A stretch of 64,000 bases of DNA, from the NCBI GenBank assembly GCA_030374805.1, contig JARGSG010000202.1, positions 682,001 through 746,000 on the forward strand, read 5' to 3'. The notes beneath the pieces were generated by a model, which saw only the letters and a list, made by a program, of their open reading frames with translations, was not told the DNA's origin and searched no databases. The DNA comes from Gracilaria gracilis. Its lineage: Eukaryota; Rhodophyta; Florideophyceae; Gracilariales; Gracilariaceae. Position 1 is the first letter of the stretch. Every line of letters starts with the position of its first letter. This document shows positions 12,839 through 26,100 of the stretch, one piece after another. A program made the position numbers and the translations under genes.

Positions 12839-15025
12839 TGTTGGATGTTGACCTAGTGCTGTCACTGAAACCAAAAGTGCAGGGGAGCATGGGCTGTTTT
12901 GGAGGGTGCTGCTGGAAAAGCGCATATGCGCGATTGTGCAAACTCAACGTGAAACTGGCTTCTGATTGGCTACTGCAAATGTGCACATGCAACGTTCTGT
13001 GTACAAGTGTTATGGCATTACTGGGTTGTTCTGGGCTACACGTGTGTAGCTAGCACAGATGGTATGCTGGACAGTATGCACAGTTATGTACGTGGACATG
13101 TTGAACACATTGATGCAACTTGGTGCACTATGGTGATGAGTCAGGTACAGTCATGAGGATTACACGAACACTGTGGTAACATGTTGTGGAACTTATTGCA
13201 TTGAGTGAATTTGTGGTTACGTGGTACTTGGTGAGCTGGAGCATACACATATTGGTGTGGTGTACGGAATACAGTGTATTAGCACAATGTGAATTTGTGC
13301 ATGGTCATCGTTATGTGTAGGCACGTAACTTGTTGAGTAGGCACGTAACTTGTTGTGCACTGTTGTGCACTGTTGTGCACTGTTGTTCCTTGTTGGTTGT
13401 AAGCTGTCATGAATTGTGGAAGTGTTACCATGTTATGTCAGATGATGATTGGTAGTACTGAGTGTTGATGTATGGATGTGGTCGAGTGCCTGTCAGTCCC
13501 TCAAAGGTGCTCCAAGTACTTGTAATACAAAGTTGCAGGGGAGCATGGGCACTTTTGGGCACCCTCATGAGAAAAGCGCATATGCGTGTCTCCGCGAACC
13601 GAACGTGATACTGCAATATGATTGGCTACTGCAAATGGCTACATGCAACGTGGTTTGCACAAGTGGAACGTGTTGTATGGAGCGAGAAGGGCAGATGGAA
13701 CAAGTGGTACGCTGTGATTGGCTGCAGCCTATAGGTGGTGGCCAGTTATGCGTTAGCGGAGTATCTGTTATTATAGGCCATTGTGAGGGGTTGTGCAATG
13801 TATGCGATTCTGGGCTACTATGAAGGGTTTTGGAGCGAATGTGTGATTCTGAGCTGCGCGAGGGTGTTGGCTGTGCCAGACCGAAATTGTCAATTTTTTA
13901 GAGCAAGATATGGATCATGGAGTTGGCATTGGATTTGGCACGATTTGATTTAGTTGTTTGAATTCGTATTGTGTTTTGCGCGCGCTTTTGCTGTCAAAGT
14001 GTACACTTTGACAACGTGTGCAGTTATGTCGCTGGATGCGACGGCGGCGGCGCGCGCTAGAGTATTTGTAGGTTGCGATCGCTGCCCGATCACTAAACTC
14101 GGGAAGAAGGTGGCCTACCCCCTTTGTTTGTCTTACTCATCTTCTTCACTACTTTCCCCTTTCCTTCTCTAACCTGCGTTCGTTGCGTAAACACGCAAAA
14201 GGTCTTGGAACGTTTCGGCATGCATCAGTCTAAGCCAGTTGACACTCCGATGGAATCCGGTGTGGGCTTGTCTGTTGTTGAGGAGGTACTCACGTATGTT
14301 CCGTATCGTCAGGCGATTGGCAGTCTCATGTATTTGTCTGTGGGAACTCGTCCAGATATTTCATACGCAGTGTCCAAACTTGCAAAGTATGTGGAGAAAC
14401 CTGGAGAGACTCACTGGAAGGCAGTCAAACGTGTGCTTCGCTATCTCAACGGTACTTGCTTCTTTGGACTCACCTACGGCTCTACCACTGATCTGGAACT
14501 GCACGGCTATGTGGACTCTGACTGGGCAGGCGATGTTGCCAACCGCAAGTCTACCAGTGGATATGTGTTCATGATGAGCGGTGGTCCAGTGTCCTGGAGT
14601 TCACGTCAGCAGGAAGTGGTTGCGCTGTCAAGTGCTGAAGCTGAGTATGTGAGTCTGTGCTCTGGTACCAAGGAAGCAATCTGGCTAAGGCGACTTTGGA
14701 ACGGCATTGCTATTGTGATTGGAGTTGAGGTGGACGGGTCTGTCAAAGTCTTGGTTGAACCGACGCCTGTGTATGTTGACAACCAAGGCTCCATCGACCT
14801 TGCTCGAAATGGTGTTGTGAACAAGCGAACGAAGCACATCGACATTCGGTTCCACTTCACTAGAGAGGCTCTGCGTGACAAGTCCATCGTGCTGTTCTAC
14901 TGTCCAACTGATTCCATGGTTGCCGATATGCTCAACAAGCCTCTTGCCCGCGTGAAACTCGAGAAGTTTCGCAAGGAGTGTGGAGTACAGCACCTAGAGC
15001 TTTGAAGCCAGTGACAGAGGGGGGG
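12839..15025 (+). repeat. Nested A/B composite unit, tandem copy 2 (2.19 kb)
   Basis: Its architecture and junctions match the unit at 10651: A LTR part (12839-13462), B LTR (13463-14188) and A internal 3' part (14189-15025). A few substitutions separate the two units. In the RNase H part, unit 1 resembles copy 2 while unit 2 resembles copies 1 and 3. This suggests exchange between array members. A complete A LTR follows. Confidence 0.88.
13463..14188 (+). repeat. Family B LTR in tandem unit 2
   Basis: A 726-base copy of the B LTR with the same left junction (CTGAG then TGTTGATG) as the copies at 11275 and 21710. The shared junction means that one insertion event was later copied. Confidence 0.88.
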
Positions 15026-15834
15026 TGTTGGATGTTGACCTAGTGCTGTCACTGAAACCAAAAGTGCAGGGGAGCATGGGCTGTTTTGGAGGGTGCTGCT
15101 GGAAAAGCGCATATGCGCGATTGTGCAAACTCAACGTGAAACTGGCTTCTGATTGGCTACTGCAAATGTGCACATGCAACGTTCTGTGTACAAGTGTTAT
15201 GGCATTACTGGGTTGTTCTGGGCTACACGTGTGTAGCTAGCACAGATGGTATGCTGGACAGTATGCACAGTTATGTACGTGGACATGTTGAACACATTGA
15301 TGCAACTTGGTGCACTATGGTGATGAGTCAGGTACAGTCATGAGGATTACACGAACACTGTGGTAACATGTTGTGGAACTTATTGCATTGAGTGAATTTG
15401 TGGTTACGTGGTACTTGGTGAGCTGGAGCATACACATATTGGTGTGGTGTACGGAATACAGTGTATTAGCACAATGTGAATTTGTGCATGGTCATCGTTA
15501 TGTGTAGGCACGTAACTTGTTGAGTAGGCACGTAACTTGTTGTGCACTGTTGTGCACTGTTGTGCACTGTTGTTCCTTGTTGGTTGTAAGCTGTCATGAA
15601 TTGTGGAAGTGTTACCATGTTATGTCAGATGATGATTGGTAGTACTGAGTGTCCCTGCTTAGTGGTTTAGGTTTTACTCCGAGTGGAAGTGAGCGGTAGT
15701 GCGACGACGTAGTGCTATATAAGTTGTGACAGAAGCACCTCCAAGTAAATCCGACCCAGAGCTGGCGAACTTCCTTTGCATATCCCCACCTTCCCTTTGC
15801 ATCAACCTTCCCTTCCCAGCTATAACCTTCATCA
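15026..15834 (+). repeat. Family A LTR before copy 3
   Basis: An 809-bp complete LTR with TG...CA ends. A polypurine tract lies on its left and a primer-binding site on its right. It is shared between tandem unit 2 and copy 3 in the same way that 4577-5399 is shared by copies 1 and 2. Confidence 0.9.
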
Positions 15835-15849
15835 GGTTATGGGCCCAGC
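15835..15849 (+). promoter_or_regulatory. Primer-binding site, copia A copy 3
   Basis: GGTTATGGGCCCAGC stands directly after the LTR and is identical to the site at 5400. It complements the anticodon arm of initiator tRNA-Met. Confidence 0.85.
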
Positions 15850-17040
15850 CCCGCTGACCTCTGCCGTTATCGTTCGTCTCTCGCCGCTCTCCCACACCGC
15901 CGTTCACTCGTTTCGCTGTTTCTATATCACCGTCTTCTCGTTGCGTCGGGTGTGTTGACCGTGTTGTTGGTTGGTATTGGTATTCTTTTTACGATTTGCG
16001 TTCCTCCCTGAGGGCGTTGTGTTGGTAGTAGTTCGACGTTGACTCTCTATCGTGATTGTGTTGGGGTGCTCGTTGTTGCCCTCGTTGTCGATCGCTATCC
16101 GATTTGTTTGGTCTCCCTCTATTGTTCTTCTTGTTGGGATCCCCGCGTCGTTTTTGCGGGTTCTGATCCGAGAGGTTGAGACCATTTTTATCGAAGTCTG
16201 GGCACTAGCTTTGTGCTCAGCAGTTGTTGTTGAAGTCCGCGCACTACGTGTGTGCTCGGCATTTTTGGTCATCACTGCATTACCTGTGCGACGAACGGTT
16301 GATCCGAGTAATCAAGGACGGAAGCCAGGCGGCTTGAACCAAGGCGGACGTGCTGACTAGCGGGCTCCACCGGTCCTTTTGGGCGGATAACGGTGTTGTA
16401 CCGCGAGCGCTAAAGCTAACGGGGTGCCGTGGCGTACTGCACTTTGGTTGTGGTGTTTGACTTTTGTTTGTTGAACCTGACTGTGTGTTAGGTGCTTGGA
16501 CGGCGGTGAAGGCATCCATAAGGAGCTTTTGATCCGTGCAATTGACTCATTGGCTTGTCCAGTGGGCTTTTAGTACGGGGAGGCAACGTATCGAAGGCTG
16601 ACCTCCCATTGGGATCAGGCCGCTTGTGATCTTCATTGATTGCTCGCTAGAAGCGTACCTTGGGTGTCAAAGTAGCTGCTGTTTCAAGGTCGCGCAAGTT
16701 CTTGCAAGAGATCAGAGAGGGTTTTACTTGGTGAAGGCATATCTTTGGCCATTACCCATCCTCTGGACATCTCGTAGAGAGCAACGCGCCTTCTCCTTGA
16801 ACGCGGGAGAGGGTTGACTGCAGAAGTCGTTTCCTACCCGGAAGGTCTCCGGGGGTCAGAGGTCCGACTCCGTAGGGTACCGGGAATAGTATTTCCTGCC
16901 AGTGGGCCCGACCATTGAAGTTTTATTTGTTTTTATTGTTGTTGTTGTTGTTGTTGTTTGTTTGCTGTTGTGGTTTGCTGTTGTCCCGTTGTGTCTGCCA
17001 TTTGTTTTATCTGGGATCGCTCTTAATCTCACTTTGCGGC

Positions 17041-20000
17041 ATGGACTCGTTCACTGGGATCAAGATTGAGAAGTTGGGAGAGGATAACTTCCCTATCTGG
17101 AAGGAGAAAGTTCAGCTTGTGCTTGCGCTCAAGGATCTCAAGAATCACCTCACCAGCTCTCCACCCACCGATCCAGAAGAATTGTCCAAGTGGGAAACTC
17201 GCGACTCAAAGGCCAGAGCTATCATTGGACTTACGCTCAGTGACGAACATTTGGATCATGTGCGCGATGTGGAGGCTGCTGCCGATGTGTGGAAGGCCAT
17301 ATGCAATGTTTTCCAGAGGAAGACTCTTCTCAACCGAATCAATGCCAGACGTGCTTTTTACACCGCCAAAATGCGTGACGACCAGAAGATGTTGCAATTC
17401 ATCAATCATGTTCGTCACTTGGCTTCTGATCTCAAGAGCATGGACGTCAAAGTTGAAGAAGAAGACATTGCAATGGCTATCTTATGTGGACTTCCGGAAC
17501 GTTTCGAGCACCTCATTGTCGCTATCGACACCACGATCGGAGATCGCGAACTCAGTTTGGAGTTCGTGAAGAGTCGTTTGCTGCAAGAAGAGCAGCGAAT
17601 GAATGATCGTCCTAAGGAGGAATCCGGAAGTGACGCAGCTTTGGTGGGGCGTCAGAGGTCATTGAAGTCAATTATATGTTACTATTGTGGCAAGAAGGGT
17701 CATATCCAGAAGAACTGTTACAAGAGACAACGTGATGGGGCTAACAAGAATCAGGTCGATGCTGCTCACCCCAGTGTGAATACCGGGCTCAGCTGTGAGC
17801 TTGGTGCGAGTGGCGACGATTCTGACTTTGTATGTCTCATTGCGACAGGTACCGATAAGGCTACTAACAGTGACTGGATTGTTGACTCTGGTGCGACTGC
17901 ACACATGACGTATGATGACTCAATGTTCCAAACGTATGAGAGCAAGGTGTCTTCTGGCGTGAGTATTGGCAATGATTCCAAACTAGAGTCTGTGGGTCGC
18001 GGTAGTGTGGAGCTTGATCTGACTGTGGAAGGCGCCAAACGTAAGTGCAAACTGAAACAGGTGGTGCACGTGCCATCCTTACGGTACCACCTGCTTTCAG
18101 TGTCAGCGATCTGTGATCTGGGCTGCAAGGTAGTGTTTGAAAGAGAGAAGGTATGTGTTTACAAAGGGTCAAAAGTGGTTGCCTCCGGGTGCCGTTTTAA
18201 AGGCCTGTACTACCTTCGCACTGCAGCAGAACAGCGTACAGATGTGGACAGCGCCCTTGTGTCAGATCTGTCTCTTTGGCATGCTCGAATTGCTCATGTG
18301 AATGTGGAAGGCATTAAACAGATGGCTCGCAATGTGGTTGTATCAGGGCTGAATGTAGATTTGGCACAGAAGCTGGATGTGTGTGACTCGTGTGTAGTAG
18401 GAAAGGCAACCCGTGCTCCGACTCCCAAGCAAGGGGGGGGAACGAGCAGAACACGTACTGGACCTTGTCCACTCGGACGTTTCAGGTCCAGTAAGTGTGA
18501 AATCCTTGGGAGGCTCGCACTACTTTGTCACATTCATCGACGACCACAGCAGGTATTGCTTCTTGTACATGCACAAAACCAAAGATGAAGTGTTCCAAAT
18601 GTTCATGAGGTGGCTCAAGTTTGTGGAAAACCAGACTGGACGAAAGTTGAAAACCATCACCGCACGTGAGAGTGTGCTACGTGCATTGCGCACTGACAAC
18701 GGTGGTGAGTATCTGTCCAATCGTTTCCGCAAAGAACTCGAGCGCCAAGGTATTGAACATCAGCGAACAGTGCCGTACAATCCACAGCAGAATGGGCTTG
18801 CCGAAAGGTTCAACCGAACACTCATGGACTTGGTCAGATCGATGTTGCACCACAAACAACTGCTAAAGAAATTTTGGGCTGAAGCCTTGAACGTAGCAGT
18901 GTATGTACGCAACAGAGTGACCTGCAAAGCCCTTCCTAGTAACTCGACTCCATTCGAGCTGTGGCATGGTCAGAAGCCTGATGTGAGCAATCTGCGTGTG
19001 TTTGGGAGCCGATGCTGGTACAAAGTTGTGGATCACAAGCTGAAGAAGCTGGAGGACAGAGCAAAGGAATCCATCTTCATTGGGTACACTTCTGGGTCCC
19101 ACGGGTACAAGTTGTGGGATGGTAAGAAGAGAAAGGTGATTGTGTCAAGAGATGTGGGGTTTGACGAGTCTTCGGGCTTAGAAGACCATGAGAACTGTGA
19201 GGAAGAGGACTATGCTGACATGGAGTTGAGTGACATGTCTAGTCCGGATAACACCTCCAACTCTGACACATCCAGTCACCCCAGTGAAGATGATCCTTCC
19301 GCACCTGCGCCTGATGTCTATGATGCGTCTGAGAGTACCAGTGATGGTTCCACATCAGTTCCACTTGTTGAGCCTGAAGGGCAAGAGACACAGCCTGTTC
19401 GTAGATCCACACGTGAGAGTAAGAAGCCTACGCGTTGGTGGGGTGGAACTGCTCTTCTGACAGCCAGTGATGACACTCCTTCTTCTTATAGTGAAGCTGT
19501 GTCACGTCCTGATTCCGAAGCATGGAAAAAGGCAATGAAGAGCGAGTACCAGTCACTGATAGAGCATGGCACATGGGATCTAGTGCCTAGGCCAGCAGGC
19601 AGCAACGTGATTTCGTCCAAGTGGGTGTACGTTCAGAAGTATGAATCTGCACCATCTGGTGAACCAACTGTCAGGTACAAGGCTCGTTTGGTTGCTAGAG
19701 GATTCCTGCAGATCGAAGGTGTGGACTTCTCAGAGACTTATGCCCCAGTAGTGAAGTTCACTTCGATCAGGATGATTCTGTCGATTGCAGCTGTGCGAGA
19801 CTTTCATTTGCACCAGATGGATGTGAAGACTGCGTTTCTGAACGGCGACCTGGAGGAGACAGTGCATATGGAGCAGCCAAAAGGGTTCATACAGCAAGGG
19901 AACGAAGACTTGGTGTGTCGTTTAAGGAGAGCCATCTATGGGCTTAGACAGGCACCAAGGCAGTGGTATGCAAAGATAGACACGTTCCTTGTTGATGAGA

Positions 20001-21065
20001 TGCAGTTGAAGCCGAATGACGCAGATGAGTGTGTACACACCGGGATAATACTGGGATTTGTGGTCATCATTTCTCTATACGTGGATGACCTGCTGATAGC
20101 AAGTCCGAGCATGGAGACCATGAATCGCGTAAAGGCAGAGCTGTCAACTCGGTTCCGCATGAAAGACCTCAAAGAAGCTCGTATGGTTCTCGGATTCGAG
20201 ATCCACCGTGATCGAGCTAAGCGACAGCTGTACCTGACTCAGTCTGCGTACACGCAAAAGGTCTTGGAACGTTTCGGCATGCATCAGTCTAAGCCAGTTG
20301 ACACTCCGATGGAATCCGGTGTGGACTTGTCTGTTGTTGAGGAGGTACTCACGTATGTTCCGTATCGTCAGGCGATGGGCAGTCTCATGTATTTGTCTGT
20401 GGGAACTCGTCCAGATATCTCATACCGCAGTGTCCAAACTTGCAAAGTATGTGGAGAAACCTGGAGAGACTCACTGGAAGGCAGTCAAACGTGTGCTTCG
20501 CTATCTCAACGGTACTTGCTTCTTTGGACTCACCTACGGCTCTACCACTGATCTGGAACTGCACGGCTATGTGGACTCTGACTGGGCAGGCGATGTTGCC
20601 AACCGCAAGTCTACCAGTGGATATGTGTTCATGATGAGCGGTGGTCCAGTGTCCTGGAGTTCACGTCAGCAGGAAGTGGTTGCGCTGTCAAGTGCTGAAG
20701 CTGAGTATGTGAGTCTGTGCTCTGGTACCAAGGAAGAAATCTGGCTAAGGCGACTTTGGAACGGCATTGCTATTGTGATTGGAGTTGAGGTGGACGGGTC
20801 TGTCAAAGTCTTGGTTGAACCGACGCCTGTGTATGTTGACAACCAAGGCTCCATCGACCTTGCTCGAAATGGTGTTGTGAACAAGCGAACGAAGCACATC
20901 GACATTCGGTTCCACTTCACTAGAGAGGCTCTGCGTGACAAGTCCATCGTGCTGTTCTACTGTCCAACTGATTCCATGGTTGCCGATATGCTCAACAAGC
21001 CTCTTGCCCGCGTGAAACTCGAGAAGTTTCGCAAGGAGTGTGGAGTACAGCACCTAGAGCTTTGA
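17041..21065 (+). pseudogene. Copia family A gag-pol region, copy 3 (fossil)
   Basis: Same domain series as the other A copies: gag, CCHC knuckle near 17680, protease near 17886, integrase, reverse transcriptase with YVDD near 20080, and RNase H. The start is taken at the ATG at 17041. About two breaks are visible. Confidence 0.9.
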
Positions 21066-21085
21066 AGCCAGTGACAGAGGGGGGG

Positions 21086-21709
21086 TGTTGGATGTTGACC
21101 TAGTGCTGTCACTGAAACCAAAAGTGCAGGGGAGCATGGGCTGTTTTGGAGGGTGCTGCTGGAAAAGCGCATATGCGCGATTGTGCAAACTCAACGTGAA
21201 ACTGGCTTCTGATTGGCTACTGCAAATGTGCACATGCAAACGTTCTGTGTACAAGTGTTATGGCATTACTGGGTTGTTCTGGGCTACACGTGTGTAGCTA
21301 GCACAGATGGTATGCTGGACAGTATGCACAGTTATATACGTGGACATGTTGAACACATTGATGCAACTTGGTGCACTATGGTGATGAGTCAGGTACAGTC
21401 ATGAGGATTACACGAACACTGTGGTAACATGTTGTGGAACTTATTGCATTGAGTGAATTTGTGGTTACGTGGTACTTGGTGAGCTGGAGCATACACATAT
21501 TGGTGTGGTGTACGGAATACAGTGTATTAGCTCAATGTGAATTTGTGCATGGTCATCGTTATGTGTAGGCACGTAACTTGTTGAGTAGGCACGTACTTGT
21601 TGTGCACTGTTGTGCACTGTTGTGCACTGTTGTTCCTTGTTGGTTGTAAGCTGTCATGAATTGTGGAAGTGTTACCATGTTATGTCAGATGATGATTGGT
21701 AGTACTGAG
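21086..21709 (+). repeat. Family A LTR, left part (interrupted by element B)
   Basis: The first 624 bases of the 3' LTR of copy 3, ending in the target duplication CTGAG (21705-21709). The remainder resumes at 28181. Together they give an LTR of the usual 809-base length, which shows a clean insertion. Confidence 0.9.
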
Positions 21710-22437
21710 TGTTGATGTATGGATGTGGTCGAGTGCCTGTCAGTCCCTCAAAGGTGCTCCAAGTACTTGTAATACAAAGTTGCAGGGGAGCATGGGCACT
21801 TTTGGGCACCCTCATGAGAAAAGCGCATATGCGTGTCTCCGCGAACCGAACGTGATACTGCAATATGATTGGCTACTGCAAATGGCTACATGCAACGTGG
21901 TTTGCACAAGTGGAACGTGTTGTATGGAGCGAGAAGGGCAGATGGAACAAGTGGTACGCTGTGATTGGCTGCAGCCTTTAGGTGGTGGCCAGTTATGCGT
22001 TAGCGGAGTATCTGTTATTATAGGCCATTGTGAGGGGTTGTGCAATGTATGCGATTCTGGGCTACTATGAAGGGTTTTGGAGCGAATGTGTGATTCTGAG
22101 CTGCGCGAGGGTGTTGGCTGTGCCAGACCGAAATTGTCAATTTTTTAGAGCAAGATATGGATCATGGAGTTGGCATTGGATTTGGCACGATTTGATTTAG
22201 TTGTTTGAATTCGTATTGTGTTTTGCGCGCGCTTTTGCTGTCAAAGTGTACACTTTGACAACGTGTGCAGTTATGTCGCTGGATGCGACGGCGGCGGCGC
22301 GCGCTAGAGTATTTGTAGGTTGCGATCGCTGCCCGATCACTAAACTCGGGAAGAAGGTGGCCTAACCCCTTTGTTTGTCTTACTCATCTTCTTCACTACT
22401 TTCCCCTTTCCTTCTCCAACCTGCGTTCGTTGCGTCA
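21710..22437 (+). repeat. Family B 5' LTR
   Basis: A 728-bp LTR with TGTTGATG...GCGTCA ends. It shares a block with the family A LTR (21783-21912 against 4618-4749), including AAAAGCGCATATGCG and GATTGGCTACTGCAAATG. The rest of the two LTRs does not obviously align. Confidence 0.93.
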
Positions 22438-22451
22438 GGTTATGGGCCCAG
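22438..22451 (+). promoter_or_regulatory. Primer-binding site, copia B
   Basis: GGTTATGGGCCCAG follows the 5' LTR directly. It complements the anticodon region of initiator tRNA-Met over 14 bases, the same half-tRNA type as family A. Confidence 0.83.
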
Positions 22452-23129
22452 AGCGTCGACTATTCGCAGACGTCACGCTCTTCTAACTTTTCATTTGGAT
22501 TCTAAGAAGTTTTCCTATCTGCGACAGGTACGCGTATTGGGCGACCGAGCGAGCGAGCGCGAAGGACCGCGCTGATTTCCCGCAAGTGACTAGCAGGGGC
22601 TAACTGGTGAACGCATATCTTTGGCTACTAACCTCCCTGGGACGTCTCGTACGGATTGTAAAGCCCCTCGCTCTGAAGTGCGCAGAGCAGGGTAGGTCAA
22701 GAAGATATCGCATCTCACCTGGAGAGAGTAACCAGGGATCAGAGGTTCGGACCTCTAGGGTAACCGGAGCTAGATAACTCCTGCCAGTGGACCCGCTGCT
22801 TCTTTCTTCTTCTTCTTTCTTGTTTCCGGGTTTGAGTTCTGTCTCACCCGTGAGTTTACTCCAGGCGTCGAGTACCCGAACTCCGCCTGTGATCGCGTAC
22901 GGGACGCGTCCCGACGAGCGTTGTAGACTTCGTTACACGCTCTCCGCTGGCGCCCTCGCTGTTGAGTGTCGAGAGTACTCCACTCCAGCCTCTACCCTCT
23001 TTGTGTAACATAAGCATTGAGTCCCTCACACTGCTTATATTGTTGTTTGTCAAAAGTTACTTTTGTTTCTCTCTCCTGTTTTCTACTTGGTTTCCTGGAT
23101 CTGGTTGTATTCGGAACGAGTCTTTCACA
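22452..23129 (+). other. Copia B leader with a block shared with family A
   Basis: Untranslated leader of about 0.68 kb. It contains GCATATCTTTGG (near 22613) and CCTGCCAGTGG (near 22780). Both motifs occur in the same order in the A leader, near 225 and 388 of copy 1. A pyrimidine-rich run follows near 22798. Packaging or translation signals are possible roles, which is inference. Confidence 0.65.
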
Positions 23130-26100
23130 ATGTCAGACTCGGAAAAGGAAACTGAAACCAACTCTGGTGTGAAGATTCCCCGCTTCCATGGCAAGCGCGG
23201 TGAGGATTACGCACTCTGGCGGCATCGTCTTCGTGCCGCATGTCGCATCAAAGGTGTCTGGAATGTTGTTAACACTGATGCTGAGCAGTCTGTATCCACT
23301 GATACCACTGGTACGGAGGGTCAAGGATCTTCTGCAGAGGCCATTCGCACATTGTCTAAGCGTGAGAAGGCCTGTGGGATCATCATATGTGCACTTGGCG
23401 ATGCTCCTCTACGTGTGGTAATGGACGTGGATGATGATCCGGCACGAATGCTCAAGATGCTTGATGCGCGTTATGCATCTAATCGAACGGTTTCTCGGAT
23501 CGCGGTTCAGACTCAACTGTTCCGTATGTCCTACAATGGACAGAACATGTCTGAGTATGTCGATCAATTCACTGCATTGTTCTCACAGTTGGATCGCATG
23601 GGCAAGGATGCCGCTATTCCGGAATCGCATAAGGCTCCTATGCTTTTGGCTTCTATTGATCCGCAAAGTTCTTTGAAGTCTACCGCTGTGGCGTTGCGCA
23701 CCAAGGAAATATCCGAACTGACTTGGGATTATGTTGCTACCACACTTATCGATGAGTACAATGCACGTCATATAACTTCTGGACGTAGTCGCAGTCGCAA
23801 GAAGAATAAAGGAAAAGGTTCTGGAAGGCAGTCTGGTACCTCTGCAAGTGCAAATCATCGAGATGGAAATGAATCTGATGATGCTCCTACTAATCGTGCA
23901 CTGGCAGCTGGTAGCACCAATGGTCATCAGTGTGATTTTTGTGATCGTGATGGACACAGTCAGGACCGATGCTACATGAACCCAGACAATCCGGACAACC
24001 ATTTACCGAAGATTATCCTGGACAAGCTTACATTGAAGTCAAAAGATAAGCCGAAGACCTCTTCAAAATCATCTGGCAAATCGTCCAAGATCGAAATAGC
24101 TGGCATGTCTATGGAGAAAGCAACGGTTCTACCACCCACTCAAAGAGACATGGACACTTACGCAGATAGTGGAGCGACCTCGCACTACTTCCATTCTGCT
24201 TCCGCATTCATTCCCAGTACACTGCATGATGTGAAGGAGCGTGTTATACAGCTTGCAGATAAGACATGTGTGTCTGCAACTCAGCGTGGAGATGTGATTC
24301 TGCCTTTCGAGAATGTGAATTTACGTCTGAGTGATGCACTCCTGGTTCCTTCAATGGAGTACAACTTGGTTTCTGTAGGTTGCTTAGCCGACAAACAGAT
24401 TGAGTCACGTTTCCGTTCTGCAGAAGTTCGTCTGATTCATGACAATGGTTTCCACATTGGGTCAGGAAAGCGCGATAAACGTTCCGGACTGTACACTTTG
24501 CCGGAACCGGTAGCGCATTTCACTCATGAACGAGCTCTTACTTCCAGCCAGGTTGATTTGGATTGCGCATTGAAGGCCTCGATGACTGCTTTGACACAGC
24601 TATGGCACCGAAGACTTGCACATATGAACCCCAGAGACTTGCAAGTTGTTCACAAACATGCAGATGGTGTGCCAAGTCTTGCGAAAATGGAGGAGGCCTG
24701 TCGGTCATGCCGTCTTGGAAAAGCGCACAAACTACCGTTTCCCGGTTCATTTAGTCGTGAATCGTCAGTTGGTGACAAAGTGCACACTGACATCATCGGT
24801 CCACTCACCACATCGTTTCCGGACAGGTTTAAGTATGCGTCAGCATTCGTGGATGACCACTCACGATATGTTATCATTGGATTCATGAAACACCGCAGCC
24901 AAATCAGTGAGGTGTATGATGGTGTTGCGCAGAAGCTCAAGCAGCTTGGAGGAGTGGCGGTGAAGAAACTGCACTCGGATGGCGCTAAGGAATACATTGC
25001 ATTACAAGATAATCCAGAAAACGCATTTGAAGACACTTCCTTTTCACCTCCGTACACTCCGGAACACAACGCCATAGCCGAGCGCATCAATCGCACTATG
25101 GAGGAAGCAGCTCGGGCTATGCTCATTCAGGCCAATCTACCGGAATGTTTGTGGGTCTTTGCGTTGAAACATGTACAGTTTGTGCGGAACCGTGTTCCAC
25201 ATTCAACTACTGGAAGCACTCCGTACTCGTTGATGACGGGAAATAGGCCGACATTGAAGCACACCCGTGTGTTTGGATGTGCAGCTTTCGTACTGAAGAT
25301 GATCGAAGGAACCAAGTTCGAGTCTCGTGCACTTGAGGGGGTGTACTTGCAGACTCTTGAGCATGGTGTATTCGATGTACTTGTCAGAGATGATGATGGT
25401 CTACCGCGCATCATGCACTCACGTCATGTCACATTTGATGAGAATTCATTCCCTGGTGCCGAGTACTTGGAGGAGTTTATGGAGGATGAATGTGCATCTG
25501 ACGCAGACTACAGTTCTGAGCCTGTGCCATGCTCCGACTCCGACGGCTCTTACCCAGATGATCCTGGTGACGAAGTAAATGTGGATGACATTTGTGACGG
25601 TACGAGTGGCCCCGATGATGAATCTGGCCCAATTGCCGAAGAAGCATTACCTGCACCAAGTAATGAAAGCAGTGATGATGGTGTGGACAATGCTGAAGGG
25701 GATGGCTCTGCTGATGAAAGTGACCACTACCCTGCGAACGACACAGCGCACGAGCCCACTGGTGACACGGACGACTCTACCGAACCACCACGATACCCGC
25801 AACGCACGCGTCGTGCACCCCGGAGGTGGTACATGGCTGCGTCTGCAACCACATCTGCAGTTGAGGTTACCACAAGTGATGAACCTACGCTGAAGGAAGC
25901 AATGTCCGCGACGCCCATCAAGCAGAGCTTATGGCGAGCAGCCATTGAAGATGAACTCGCATCACTTGAGTCAAAGAATACTTGGAAAGAGGACAAGTCT
26001 CCATCTCAACAACCACTGCCCACGCACATTGTGCTCAAGGTCAAGCGTAATGCAGATGGTTCGGTGGAACGCTTCAAGGCTCGAGTCGTGGCCGGTGGTA

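Larger units (their letters stand above)
15835..21085 (+). mobile_element. Copia family A, copy 3 internal region
   Basis: Leader, gag-pol region (17041-21065) and polypurine tract. The left LTR is 15026-15834. The right LTR is 21086-21709 plus 28181-28370, split by the whole B element. The region is near-identical to copies 1 and 2. It looks broken, with about two breaks. Confidence 0.93.
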
